Shown: one piece after another, positions 47,201-59,134 of the stretch | Numbering within the stretch: the stretch's first letter is position 1 | Layout: each line of letters begins with the position of its first letter | Assembly: GCA_033239005.1 (NCBI GenBank) | Contig: BSQZ01000030.1 | Coordinates: 954,001-1,018,000, forward strand | Length of the DNA: 64,000 nt | DNA from: Lamellibrachia satsuma | Lineage: Eukaryota > Annelida > Polychaeta > Sabellida > Siboglinidae | Direction: 5' to 3' | Program-made: the position numbers and the translations under genes | Notes under the pieces: generated by a model | Seen by the model: only the letters and a program-made list of their open reading frames with translations | Databases searched by the model: none | What the model was told of the DNA's origin: nothing

Positions 47201-50200
47201 TAAAATTCGATTCAACATTATTCTTTAGTTTAATGTGACAGCATCCGTATCACAGATAGATTCAGTAATTTTCTTCACATACCATCTTCTCATATTCCAA
47301 CCCTTCGGCCAGAAGAGAGGGTCTTTGACTTTGTTCATGTCATCAACTGAGATTGTTAACTTAAAGGAGTTCAGCCTAGCATTGTCATTACTTGATTTTG
47401 TTAGTTCACGATAGTTCACTCCTTTTCATTTGATGTACTCACTGACCTCTTTGAGGCCATCTGATTTATGGACTCTCCATATAAAGAAGTCTCAAGCAGG
47501 TGGAGGGTACTTCCATTATACCTGCTGCATTGGCCCCTTTCCCCACAATGGTCCCTTGCTTCTGCATGCTTTGTGGTGGTTCTCTCTCTGTAGCTGTCTC
47601 TTTCGCTTTCGCCTTTGGTCTGCAGGAATTACAAACGTACCCGGCAATACAGGGGCTGGCTGCGAGCCATAGTCTGCATCTTGCTGTCTTTCTCCCTGGC
47701 TTCTGTCATAGCTAGCCAGAGCCACACCATGAATATCGCCACCAATCTGCTGTTGCTGCTGAGTACTGGAGCCACCGGCAACAACCTCTGCCAGTTTTGG
47801 ATTCTACGCATTAAGACCATTGGTTTTAACTATCACCTGTTGGATCAGTTGTCCGTGTAGTTTGGAGTTAGATTCTAATGCAGTGATCTTCTGGCTGTTG
47901 TGCATGGCATCGGATTTGATATCACCAAGAGTGTCCATGAACACTTTGAGTTTACCCTCAAGGTCTGCTAGTTTCTCGCCCAGACTCAACTAATTATATT
48001 TATCATCTCAGTAAACATAAATTTTTTTACTTACAGAAAATCACTATGTCCTACATATTATTTCTGTAAGAATTCCGATTTTTGACCAAATAAAAACTTT
48101 CTGAATCTGGAGTGAACACCCAATGAACACTGAGTGAACACTCATGAGGGCTGCGAGGAAAGATGCGTACCTGAAGCACACAGAGGACTTCTGGGAGAGA
48201 GTTGGTGGTCGGGTCGACGGGTCCGAGCAGACAGAAGACGTGATGTGCCGGAGCATCCGACAACATCTGCAGATCATTGGGTGAGTTCTACAGCAGAAAC
48301 AGTCCAGGTGTAGGGTGAACAAAGACATGCCAATATGAGATTTATATCTAATATTCACTGACTAAGAATACACACGTTGACCAAATAAACATGTGCTTGC
48401 CTGGGTTGAACTTTCACTGTGTAACTATGCACCTAATAAAAAAAATGAGCTGTGCAAAGTGAGTCCTTCAAAAATAGCTTTAGAGGTCACACAACAAGGT
48501 CAAAGGTTACTTAGGGTTAGGGCTAGGGTTAGAGTTTTCATATTCATTCCGAACGAATATGTACGTTTCTTAAGAAGTAATTACCATGTCATGATATATT
48601 AAGTGTTGTTGAGGACTGTCAGTATTTTAATATTCTTGAAGCCACCAAGGTATGCTGCAGAACTGGGACTCATCTGCCAAGAAGCTGATCTTGAGGTGGT
48701 GGAATAGGCTGGGTGAATCATCCAGTGACTTGAGGTGGTGGAATAGGCTGGGTGAATCAGCTCATCCAGTGACTTGAGGTGGATGTTCTGCAGTCATTTC
48801 GGGGATGGTTGTTGCTTTTCTGGAGAGGTTGGTCTTATGAGAGTTTTGTGAGCTGCCATCTTGGCCTTTGATGCAGGAGATTTCAAGGGCAACTAGCTCT
48901 TCGCCAATATATCACAGGCAGTGCTGGAATTTTTGCTGCTTTGTTGTCAACAGCATGAACATCAACCAATTTCCTGAGGAAAATAGAGGTTCTTGCTTGG
49001 TTTCCTTCCTAAGTAGACAAACGGGGAAACTGTCTGTTGTCTTGATTTGCTAATCTCCAGTAGGTGGCACTGCTGTCTGTGGCCTTGAGGTCGACAACTG
49101 CACTATGAGTTTGTGGGTCGAGGCAGCAGGCAACTACCACCACATTCTAAAAAATGTAGCTATATTTCTTTGGTTTTTATAATAGTTTTGATAAAACCTT
49201 AAAATAAACAAAAACCTGAGGAACAATACAATGTTATATTTCAAACAAGGCACAAATACAGAAAATGTTAATAACCAAATTAGAAAAAGTTAATAACCCA
49301 AATTAGAAAAATGTTAATAACCCAAATTAGAAAAATTTTAATAACCCAAATTAGAAAAATGAAAATGTTTGTTAAGTTGTGAGAATAACTGTAGAATTTC
49401 TTTTGATCAAAACAAAAGTTGTGAGAATAACTGTAGAATTTCTTTTGATCAAAACAAAAGCGTTTACTCACTATGTTGTTTTGACAACCGCCAGTTGCCT
49501 TCTTCAGGAACTGAATTCTGCCATGCTGTCTGGTGAGCAGAAGAACTAAATTGTCCCAAAATTCAGTTCTTGAAGAAAGCAGCTGGCATTTGCCGTAACA
49601 CTGTAGTGAATAAACTTTTTAGATGCGATCAAAAGAAATTCTACATTACAAAATTACTAATGAAAAGGCCCTGCCAAGGGGAGTCTCACCTTGTAAGAGG
49701 CCCTGCCAAGGGGTGTCTCACCTTGTAATGCGAGGACACATAGAGAGACATGACTCGCTGCAGAAACATTTCTGATGCCTTGTGGTAGGAGAACAGTGTG
49801 TCTCGGTTGACATAGTACAGGTCACATGACGACGGCACTGGACATCCCGAGGACAGAGGCTGGACACTGGATGCGTCCAGACACAGCAGGTTGTTGAGCC
49901 ATGACTCCACTGCGTCACCATTAGCGTAACGAATAGACTCAACGAGGGTCACCTCATGCAAGATGCGACCTAAAACATGACCCATAGTCTCCTGTAGTTA
50001 AATGTCCTTCCTCAGTTAAGTTTGTTGTGCTCATGTCGTTTTAGAATCATTTCACAAAAAAAATCAAACATATCTAGCATTAACTACAGCATGCAAGCTC
50101 GTTTGTGCAAATTTGTTAGTTTTGAGGAAACTGAACATCTATTAGCTCTTTTTTATCTCAGAGGCCCATCCAAAATAAGTAGATTTGCTTTCGCATCAAT

Positions 50201-51829
50201 TTCATGCTTTTTGTCTGAATGTTCCGTGTTCATGTATTTGTTATGCTTTATATGTCAGCACGTACAGTAAACTAAAATATATTATATAAAATGAAAGCCA
50301 ATGAAATTATTCTTTGAATGGTGAGAATTTTATAAATGTAGGTCCATTTTAACTTTATCATATATTTTTATAAATATTTGAGGTCATGAAATTTTTTTTA
50401 TTTATAACTTGTCGACTCCAGATGTCATTCTGATTCAGACGAAAATTATGGTATATTTTATCAAATAAGGTAATGACCAAAAATAATAAAAGGTGTCACC
50501 ATTTTTTCATCACGGCATGAATGGCGTCAGCCGTTTTGAGATAACAATGACAATCAACACTTTATTTTGTAATTTACTATGCTCAAAACCACAGTTGAAG
50601 ATTAAAATAAACCAGTGCACAGTGTCATGGGCCAGTACACAATACTACACATACACACATGTCATAGGAATGTGTGTACGTGTGCTTGAGGTAATTCAAT
50701 AGGCCATTGCGCATACGCCATAACTACACAAGTAGTCGAAGTTGGGATAGAATGGGTAACTTCATAAAAAGTAGTCAGGATAGAAAGAGTTAAATTATTT
50801 TTGACCGGATCTGGTCAAAATTCAATGAGAAAAGGGCAAAAGTGGTCCAGTTCTATACACTATAGCATAATACTATTGAGATTTGCCAGTTACCCACTCT
50901 AGTGATCAAACTCAATTCTTTCGATGATTTTAACAAAAGCTATTGATGCACTACAGATTTGAACATCAACAAACCTGATTTGTGATGGGCTGAATGAGTT
51001 GAGCAGGGCTAAATGAGTTGAGCAGGGCTAAATGAGTTGAGCAGGGCTAAATGAGTTGAGCAGGGCTAAATGAATTGAGGAGGGCTAAATAAATTGAGGG
51101 GGAGTGTTAAGGTCTAGCTACAAGACTTGTTTATGACTTTAAGCTGAATTAGTGACTACTGACTACAAGAATTATTGACCAGTAGCTGAATACATGACCT
51201 CTGACCAGTGATCACATGACAACTGACTGACCTGTAGCTGACTGTGTGACATCTGATGACTTCAGACCAGTCTTCTTCACCTCAGTGGCCATACCTCCAA
51301 ATGTGGAGCTCTGCTGTCGTAGCTGCTGCAGCAGTTTGAGGGAGAGTGAGCGTCCAGTTCCCTCGTAGCTGCAACACAGGCAACATACAACAACACTGAT
51401 GATAAAATGTCAACAACATTGATAGATCAACAACATAGACAAAGAACAGTGGTGTTTGGTAACCTGCATTCCAATATGTATGTGAACACCACTAAAATGC
51501 TGGGAAATAGGGGATGACTCAAAGATGATGAAACATACAATACTTCTGCTGGGAAACTTTTCAAATGAAAAGCAAATTCAAAAAGTTTCAAAATGCATAC
51601 AAGCTAAGAACTGGTTATGTAACTGGATCCAAAATACGGATTCGCAGTTATATCAAACATTATATTTTACATGTATTTGATAGCATATCGACTGCTGAAA
51701 TATTGTCTTTATTAATTCATTACATTAACATAGCAAACAAGATTCCACACATACACTGACTACCTTTTGAGAGTCAACCAACATAATTAAATCTATCTAT
51801 ATTCAACATAAACCAAAATCTTCACACCA

Positions 51830-51903
<74 letters not shown>

Positions 51904-52531
51904 TCCAAACCGTAATGAGGAATCGTGTAAACCTCACCCATTGATTGTTGAAGACATGAAGACGAGATATGGTCCAAGGAGGTTCTTTACGAGAGGGAGT
52001 GGAATGGCCGCCGCCTCGTCTATACACACGAGCTCTGCCTGGCCGAGTTTGTGGGAGTCTGATGGGTGAATGTACTGGATCGTCTGGCGATGCTCCCGGA
52101 AGATGTTCACACGAACGATTGCCTTGTTGAAGTCTGGGTTGGTCGACTGAACCAGCTCATAGTCCAAGTGTTCCTGGGACATGATACAGGATAATATGAG
52201 GTGCCACTAACTTGTGATCAGGTGTATTATTGCAGGTACATGTGTGTATATCAGTTGGTATCTTACATCATGCTCATGGTTATATATTTGCACTTTTTTA
52301 CAGAAATATTCATATGCACTAACATGTGCATACTGCTGTACATGCACGAGTGCATGCTTAACTACGTGCTTGTACAATTATGCATATATAACATACAAAA
52401 ACTTATATATATATATATATCATACCCCTTTTATTATCATGTTTGTTTTACTTTTTAGTTTACATTTAAGCTACTTTACAGGGTCTTAATTATTATTAAT
52501 ACAACTCATAGTGAAGTGCTTTAATTTGTAA

Positions 52532-52576
<45 letters not shown>

Positions 52577-55500
52577 GTTATAGACCCAGCACTGCTACTA
52601 CACACGTACCTGATATTCCAAGGCATCAAAGCCTTTGAAGATAAATTCAAACATCGTCTTCAGGTTCTCAGGACTTGGTGCTGTCACAAATATGTTGGCA
52701 TACCTGTAAGACACCAGGTCACAATGGCATTCAAGCACACCAAGTACACTGACGTGCAATGTCAACTAAACTGGAATGTAGTGAGTTTAGAGACAGAGAT
52801 CACCAGCTCTGTGCATAAGTCTACGACAGGATACACAACTCCATGACAGGATACACAAGTCCATGACAGGATACACATTTACCCCATGTTTGGGACCTTT
52901 TACTTCCCCTGGTACAGATGCCAGGTAGATTCACTAGCCGAATGGTTGATGATGCCAACCCATCAGCTGAACTGCCAACTACTAATGACATCACTTATTC
53001 ACGTATTCAACCAAAGTCAGCATGGTTGGGAAACTCAGAAAAATTATCATTAACAAAATCGATGTTATTCACTAATGGCACAGTGACTGATTTGTCATCC
53101 TAATTTATAAAACAAATCACACTGAATTGTTTACATGGACTTTAAGACATCTTTTAATCTTGCTCACCCAAATGCAACAGCGCTTGCCATGGCCAATCCA
53201 AGTGCAGCAGACTTGCCACGCCCTCTGGCCGCTGTCATGACAACTGTACTCCGCAATGTCTTCTCCGAGATTGCATCAATGAATTTGAGAACAGCTTTCC
53301 CCTTTTTGGAAGGAAAATCATATTTGATAACTACATATAAAAGTAAGAATTTAAGGTATACCCAGTAATCCACAAAGCCTACTGTTTTTTGCCACAATAT
53401 ATGTCTGCAAACTATGTTTCTGCTACTTGTTATGGAGATTTAGCTATGTTCTGATACTGGTTTATCACACCATGGAAAGTCATATCATATTGTTAATTCT
53501 CTGAGCTTTTCAGTCAATTTGAAAAGCAGCTACTTCTCAAAACAAATTGTCCAGGTCAGTCTTTATCAAATAGAAGTTCTGTCTTTCAGTTATTTGTGTG
53601 GTGAATTTTAGTGCCAGGTTATATATAGGTGTTGCCTTGAGGTGTGTATACCTGGTCAAGGGTCCAGCAACAGTTGACCAGCACGCCAACTGGCTGGGTG
53701 TCCTGAAGCGACTCCTTCAGCTGCTTCAACTCCTGCTGCGACTCACTCAGAGGGTCATCCTACAGACACATCAGTATGGTTACATGGCATAAGTGGTGAC
53801 ACTCACTCAGAGGGTCATCCTACAGACACATCAGTATGGTTACATGGCATAAGTGGTGACACTCACTCTGGGGGTCATCCTACAGACACATCAGTATGGT
53901 TACATGGCATAAGGGGTGACACCCACTAAGTGGGACGTCCTACAGCCACATCAATATGGTTATGTGGCATCAGGGTTGGTTGGCATTTGTACACACACTA
54001 CACACAGACAAATCTTGACTGACCAACAGTGTCTACTTAATAATAATGTAGTGATATTAAAATAAAAAAGATTCATATTTGTTTGTGTGTACACGAATAA
54101 ACATATATATATATATATACATATCACAGACATACACAACAAATGCAATTATAACTGAAATCTCTGATGTCAAATCAATAGAAATTTGGCCATGACTAAG
54201 ATAACTATACAAATGACCACTTGATGGTGGTGGAATTATGTGAACAAATAACTTTTGTGTAGTAAATGCAGTGAGGCCGAATACTTCCCAGAGAAGTTAT
54301 GGTGTTGGAAAGAACAGGCCTGTCAAATGGTGCAATCTGCACTGAGCTGTCCTACTGATGCCTCACTGTACAAGACCAGACTTTTACATCATAAACAATG
54401 TGCAGTACATACCACAGACTTAGGAGGAATTGGTTTGATGCCGAGTACTTGAGAAGACATAGGCAAGATGTTGAACTGGTCGTCAATCACCATACATGTA
54501 CGGCATGATGTCAACGACAGCATGAATCTGGACAAAATATAAAATATTAACATTCTGTGGTGTAACAAAATTTGTAACAGAACTCATATTTTAACCTGAA
54601 ACTAAGGTTCTATACAACTGTTTCACTATAAAAAGAGTACAGCGCAATTATATGCAAGCAAATCATTTCTAAAGCAAAATCACTTTGTGCACACAGCAAT
54701 TAATGAAACTGGGTGTATGTTACAGAGAACAAGTATCTGCTGGCACAACAATTTATCAACCATTTAAATATACTTGTAGAGTGTCTAACATGTATACAAA
54801 ACTTAGTTTTTGAAGATTTATCAGTACAGCTGTACAAATATTCTTACATCACATTTCAATACAACATACACATAACTGTACATCTTAGTTTCCAAGAATT
54901 CTTTTTCATTAAACTATAATGTAGTTTTCCCCCAAAACACGTGGTTTTAAACTCACAGTTTAGTGTATAAGATAAGTATTTATGCAGATTCAAGTTAGCT
55001 GCTGTGTCATCATTCCTTTGTATCTTTTAATATACAAGTTTAGAAGAGCACAAATATGATACAGGGTGATTATACCTCTCATTGAATCTACAAACTATAT
55101 CCTGGTGTGACTCTGTGCGGAAGCGGGCATGGACATCCTGTAAACAATGTAAAACAACATCACCAGTGGACAGTGTTAATTCATTGCTCACCATCATTTT
55201 TTTTTACTGATTTTCATGAAGTTATACTGATAAAACATTAAGGTGAGAATGGCAGGTTGACAGAATTTGCATAGTCAGTGCAATTTTGTTGGCCCAAACT
55301 ATAGAATGGGTCTTACTGAGTAAAAAATATGTTGAACTTTTTTCTGCCCGACACCCGTTTCCATGGTAAAAAAGGCCATCATTCTGAATTGTTTTTGGCA
55401 AATTGAGAATCAATGCCATTTTATTGAACAAAGATATCAAAATAATTCTTGTAGAACCATATTCAGTATATATTATATTACACAACTGGCAGAACACATA

Positions 55501-58500
55501 AAAAACAATTGTTTTTGTTATTTTAATATTGTTGTTTAACTTCCCCAAAAAGGTACTTATATTGCTGAATCATAACAACAAAAGCAGTGTTTATAATATA
55601 ATCTGAATATAGCAACAAATGTCTACATGCATATTTTCCAGTGTGTATTAAGGTGGGGGTTCTTAAATTGGAGTCTGGACCTCTGGGGGCTACCATGTAG
55701 CTCCAAGGGCAAACATGCAAAATTAGTTTTGAATGATACGTTACGTATGAAACACAAAGCTGGGGTCTCAGCCGGGAGAAGAACATTTTGGAGGGCTGGG
55801 AAAGTTTTAGGGTTGGGAAAGTTTGGGAACCTAGCACTGCATTAAACTATGATATAATGAGAGTGTGTGAACCTACCATAGACATTGTGTACAACTGTTT
55901 GAGAGAACTGACACTTCGCAGTAGTACAACCACAATGCCGCCCCCTTCCACCGTCTCCACTGTGCGTGCCAGCAAGTTGGGAGTCAACGCTTCAAAATCC
56001 TAGGAAATTATGAAATTTGTTATTGTAGGACAAAACCCACAATTTAACCAGATGTGTCAGATTAGATGCATAATTGTGTACCAAGAAATTTATACATTTG
56101 TTGGTCTTCTACTACTTATCAGGTCAGTACAATTGTGATGTCTGGAATGCACATCAGTCAGTTAAAGTGAAATAAAAGTCATCAAAGGGCTGTTATGTCA
56201 GAAAGATGACTAGCAAACAAAAGCCACAATATGCTAGTTGGGTTTGGATGGGAGCTGCATGGCCTCAACCGATAGGGGGACCAGCATGGCCTCAACCGAT
56301 AGGGGGACCAGCATGGCCTCAACCTATAGGGGGAGCAGCATGGCCTCAACCGATAGGGGGAGCAGCATGGCCTCAACCGATAGGGGGAGCAGCATGGCCT
56401 CAATCCATAGGGGGAGCAGCATGGCCTCAACCTATAGGGGGAGCAGCATGGCCTCAACCGATAGGGGGAGCAGCATGGCCTCAACCCATAGGGGGAGCAG
56501 CATGGCCTCAACCCATAGGGGGAGCAGCATGGCCTCAACCTATAGGGGGAGCAGCATGGCCTCAACCGATAGGGGGAGCAGCATGGCCTCAACCCATAGG
56601 GGGAGCAGCATGGCCTCAACCCATAGGGGGAGCAGCATGGCCTCAACCCATAGGGGGAGCAGCATGGCCTCAACCTATAGGGGGAGCAGCATGGCCTCAA
56701 CCGATAGGGGGAGCAGCATGGCTTCAACCCATAGGGGGAGCAGCATGGCCTCAACCCATAGGGGGAGCAGCATGGCCTCAACCTATAGGGGGAGCAGCAT
56801 GGCCTCAACCCATAGGGGGAGCAGCATGGCCTCAACCGATAGGGGGAGCAGCATGGCCTCAACCTATAGGGGGAGCAGCATGGCCTCAACCTATAGGGGG
56901 AGCAGCATGGCCTTAAGCTATAGGGGGAGCAGCATGGCCTCAACCTATAGGGGGAGCAGCATGGCCTCAACCTATAGGGGGAGCAAATGGAGACAGTGGT
57001 CTAATGGTTAGACCACCCGATTGTTGATCGACAGGATTGTAGTTCGGTTCCACCTCCATAATTTTGAAGCTTTGGCAAGTTCATACATCCCACTTTTCCT
57101 GTGTCTTTTGGAAGAGACACTAAAAATTTTCAGTTCCTTCCAACTGGTTTTTATGCCGGGGAAGAAAAAGATCCCAAGCAGGGAAATGGAAAAAACCTGT
57201 CATGGACTGATTAATTCTAGAGAATGAAAACTCTTAAAACAACCCACACCTATGTTAGCCCAAGACAGGGCTGTTTTGAGTTAAATGTCAAAGTCCAGTC
57301 ATAAGAAATTAAGATGCTGTGTGTTCCCAGTAAACAACTGGCATGATTTTCTTAATTGTAGTTGCAAATGGTTATGTTTTAGTAACTCTTATATGTGCGT
57401 AGGCCCAAAGCCATAACTTGTCTTTCCTTTAAACATGAGAAGCATATTGGAAAAAAAATTGCAGGTTTTTCAGTTGTATGAAAAAAAATATTTTAGACAA
57501 TCTGGTATACTGTTGAGTCGATACTTTCTGAAGTTTGGTGGTGTAATTAGCAGGGTAAGTCGAGAATTTTAAGCAAAGTAGTACACAGATAAAAAATATG
57601 GACAAGGAATGTATGTGATATCACAGAAGATACGCATGTATATCATATGGCAATGGAGCTTTAATTATTAGTTTGGATTTTTTGTTGCACTAGATGGTCA
57701 TCATATTATGTATATGCATATATAATTTGTCATCCTACTTTTGACAGATGTTACTGCATTAAAAATCATCTTGCACTTTATATACATACATTGTTCTGTG
57801 AATCTTCTGAGTCAGCAATAACATCTATCATATATATTTTCAACCATCTGATCATATTCTATTCAAGAAATATGTGAAAAATTTATAACCTTTAAAAAAC
57901 TAATTAAGTGTGACTAACACGACGAAGACATTATAAAAAGCATGGTTACCTGGTGTAGTATTCGTCAATATTCTGACTGCCCAAGCAAATAAATAACCAT
58001 AATTTGACCAGCCTACCTGCAGCACACACATGCCATAGGTGTTGCCAAGGACCTTGTGGGTCTCTGAGTAGTAGCAATAGCGGATGTTAGTGGCAGCCAC
58101 AAATAGTTCGAAGGGGTCGTCCTCCTTCAGGTCCAGTTTGCCACTACGTGCTTTCTTCTGCAGCTGACGCATGCGCTTCTTGCGGTGACTACAATGAAGT
58201 ATACATACATACATCACATTTCCAATAACAGCACTAATAACATCATATGAAAATTTAAGGTAAATGAAGCAGTAAGAATTAACAGTCATAATAAATTACT
58301 AATAATAGACAATCTGTAACAAAACCCATATCTGTTTCATATACAATGCATATTGTACATGGCATCGACTGAATTACAATTTTTTTTTAAAAGAGGTCAA
58401 ACCCTCAATTTAACATTTAGGTCTCAAATAATATGTGCATTGAGACATAACTTGTACGACACTCTTTGGGAAAAAACATCATTCGCAGCCTACCTGCTGA

Positions 58501-59134
58501 AGCCAAGTTCCTTCTTGTAGCACCACAGAACTGATGGTCGAGACTTCACCAGTGCTTTTGACAACATGTGATGCAAAATCACCACCTGAAAATAGTTTTT
58601 CCATTAAACAATAAATGCTATATAATGTTGAGCAACATAGATGAGGCACAGTAGCTGGAAGAACATAATTTTAGTGAATACTAAGTAAAATTGTGTTAAA
58701 TTTAAAACAGGGAATTTATGCTTAATCAATCTCAAATCTTTTCAATTAGAATCAATATTAATTCCATTAAATAACATTATATTAATTGCCACTAAAGTTT
58801 AAATCTATGGATTGGTTTCAAATGGAAACATTGTGATAAAGTACATATTTTCCTGTGTTCGTCACACAAGTATAATATAGCCGTAATGGCTGTAAACAGC
58901 TGTAATAATATAGCTGTAATGGCTGTAAACTCGGCCTTATGTGTGATCCCACACGAAGAGGATTAAGTAAGTAAGTAAGTAAATGGCTATAAACAGCTGT
59001 TACAGAGTCAATGCAGACTAGCAGTGTACCTGGTCTCGGGCACGATCACCAACAACAACAAACATAGATCGGTGCTGTGCCACCACTCCATTTTCAATCA
59101 GTACTCTGATACGGTTATCAATCTTCTTCCGCAT
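44275..59134 (-). CDS. NAT10: RNA cytidine acetyltransferase NAT10, first 615 codons
   Basis: ATP-dependent enzyme that makes N4-acetylcytidine in 18S rRNA and tRNA in the nucleolus. Fourteen minus-strand coding exons join in frame: 59030-59134, 58494-58585, 58017-58188, 55877-55999, 55076-55137, 54413-54527, 53652-53759, 53168-53301, 52610-52703, 51938-52173, 51232-51368, 49722-49969, 48171-48287, 44275-44376. Recognisable segments run in family order: N-terminal MRKKIDNRIRVLIENGV, HRKKRMRQLQKK, DPFELFVAATNIRYCYY, Walker A in AARGRGKSAALGLA, HRQTIQYIHP, LGQAELVCIDEAAAIPLPLV (Walker B-like DEAA), LYYVNRDTLFSYHKASE, LSDAPAHHVFCLL and the start of the GNAT domain, CLEGEISRQ. Human NAT10 is about 1025 aa. 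The rest of the GNAT fold and the tRNA-binding C terminus are not visible in the window. Identity is secure; completeness is not. Confidence 0.93.
44931..45025. repeat. Two adjacent inverted repeats, one perfect 25-bp hairpin
   Basis: 44973-44997 and 45001-45025 are exact reverse complements (arm starts TGGTCAAATTGTGGTGGTAA) separated by GTC. Immediately left, 44931-44970 is a second near-perfect palindrome (CATAACATATATGACAGTAG and partner). Confidence 0.95.
45290..47990 (-). mobile_element. Degenerate non-LTR retrotransposon in a NAT10 intron
   Basis: Read on the minus strand from 47990 downward. First comes an ORF1-like protein with a heptad-rich segment (LGEKLADLEGKLKVF) and a C-terminal PLFWPKGWNMRRWY block. 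A remnant of endonuclease follows (SDHIPPKI, about 47040), then a linker domain (about 46850-46200) and reverse transcriptase with DAIKAFDRV (about 45870) and catalytic GYVDDLTLL (about 45590). Stops and frameshifts are scattered through it and most of the endonuclease is missing. It differs from the CR1-like element at 33.7 kb. It shares the NAT10 orientation and lies between exons 48171-48287 and 44275-44376. Confidence 0.8.
48288..49721. other. NAT10 intron before exon 48171-48287
   Basis: Contains a short GGTTAGGGCTAGGGTT run near 48515-48535, a 45-bp tandem duplication (GAGGTGGTGGAATAGGCTGG, 48693-48780) and the repeats at 49271-49460. No further exon seen. Confidence 0.4.
49271..49460. 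repeat. 24-bp and 41-bp tandem repeats in NAT10 intron
   Basis: Four copies of TTAATAACCCAAATTAGAAA plus AATG, then two copies of GTTGTGAGAATAACTGTAGA plus ATTTCTTTTGATCAAAACAAA. Confidence 0.9.
50045..51000 (-). repeat. Dispersed repeat, copy 3 (decayed)
   Basis: Begins with CATGCAAGCTCGTTTGTGCAA and ends with CAATTCTTTCGATGATTTTA. These match the two ends of the 26.5-kb copy, but the middle has diverged or been replaced. It lies in a NAT10 intron. Confidence 0.45.
51001..51100. repeat. Short tandem repeat (AATGAGTTGAGCAGGGCTA)
   Basis: About five copies, the last two diverged, in the NAT10 intron before exon 51232-51368. Confidence 0.9.
51835..51901. repeat. (AT)n microsatellite
   Basis: About 66 bp of alternating TA directly downstream (minus sense) of NAT10 exon 51938-52173. 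Other long (AT)n runs are at 9003-9042, 27571-27617, 29840-29894, 30771-30800 and 52536-52571. Confidence 0.95.
52770..52915 (-). mobile_element. SINE 3' fragment (minus orientation)
   Basis: The reverse complement contains CCAGGGGAAGTAAAAGGTCCC and a GTTTAGAGACA/CAGCTCT block matching the distal half of the 42.1-kb SINE. The tRNA-like head is absent. Confidence 0.5.
53741..53955. repeat. 60-bp repeat spanning the 3' splice site of a NAT10 exon
   Basis: About four copies of a unit starting ACTCACTCAGAGGGTCATCC. On the minus strand each unit holds the end of the intron (TGTAG) and the first codons of exon 53652-53759 (DDPLSES). Several decoy acceptors therefore lie upstream of the real one. 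Confidence 0.9.
56258..56985. repeat. 27-bp minisatellite, about 27 copies
   Basis: Unit GGGGGAGCAGCATGGCCTCA plus ACCGATA. Copies vary mainly at one CGATA/CCATA/CTATA position. It is open in two plus frames and one minus frame, is not a gene, and lies in a NAT10 intron. Confidence 0.95.
56993..57290 (+). mobile_element. tRNA-derived SINE, second copy
   Basis: An A-box-like TGGTCTAATGGTTAGA (56997-57012) and B-box-like AGTTCGGTTCC (57041-57051) precede the same core as the 42.1-kb copy (TCTTTTGGAAGAGACACTAAA, GCCGGGGAAGAAAAAGATCC). It directly abuts the 27-bp minisatellite in a NAT10 intron. Confidence 0.65.

Larger units (their letters stand above)
53760..58016. other. NAT10 introns between 53.7 and 58.0 kb
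   Basis: Outside the listed exons, the 60-bp repeat, the 27-bp minisatellite and the SINE, these introns are AT-rich unique DNA. No extra exon is needed, because the listed exons join without a gap in the protein. Confidence 0.5.

Noticed and set aside
48510..48540. GGGTTAGGG-type sequence like a telomere repeat
   Set aside because: Only two or three irregular units within an intron; not a telomeric array.
56182..57011. Long overlapping open frames (over 230 codons) on both strands
   Set aside because: They lie wholly in a 27-bp minisatellite whose unit length is a multiple of three and lacks stops in these frames. There is no flanking exon structure, and the region is an intron of NAT10.
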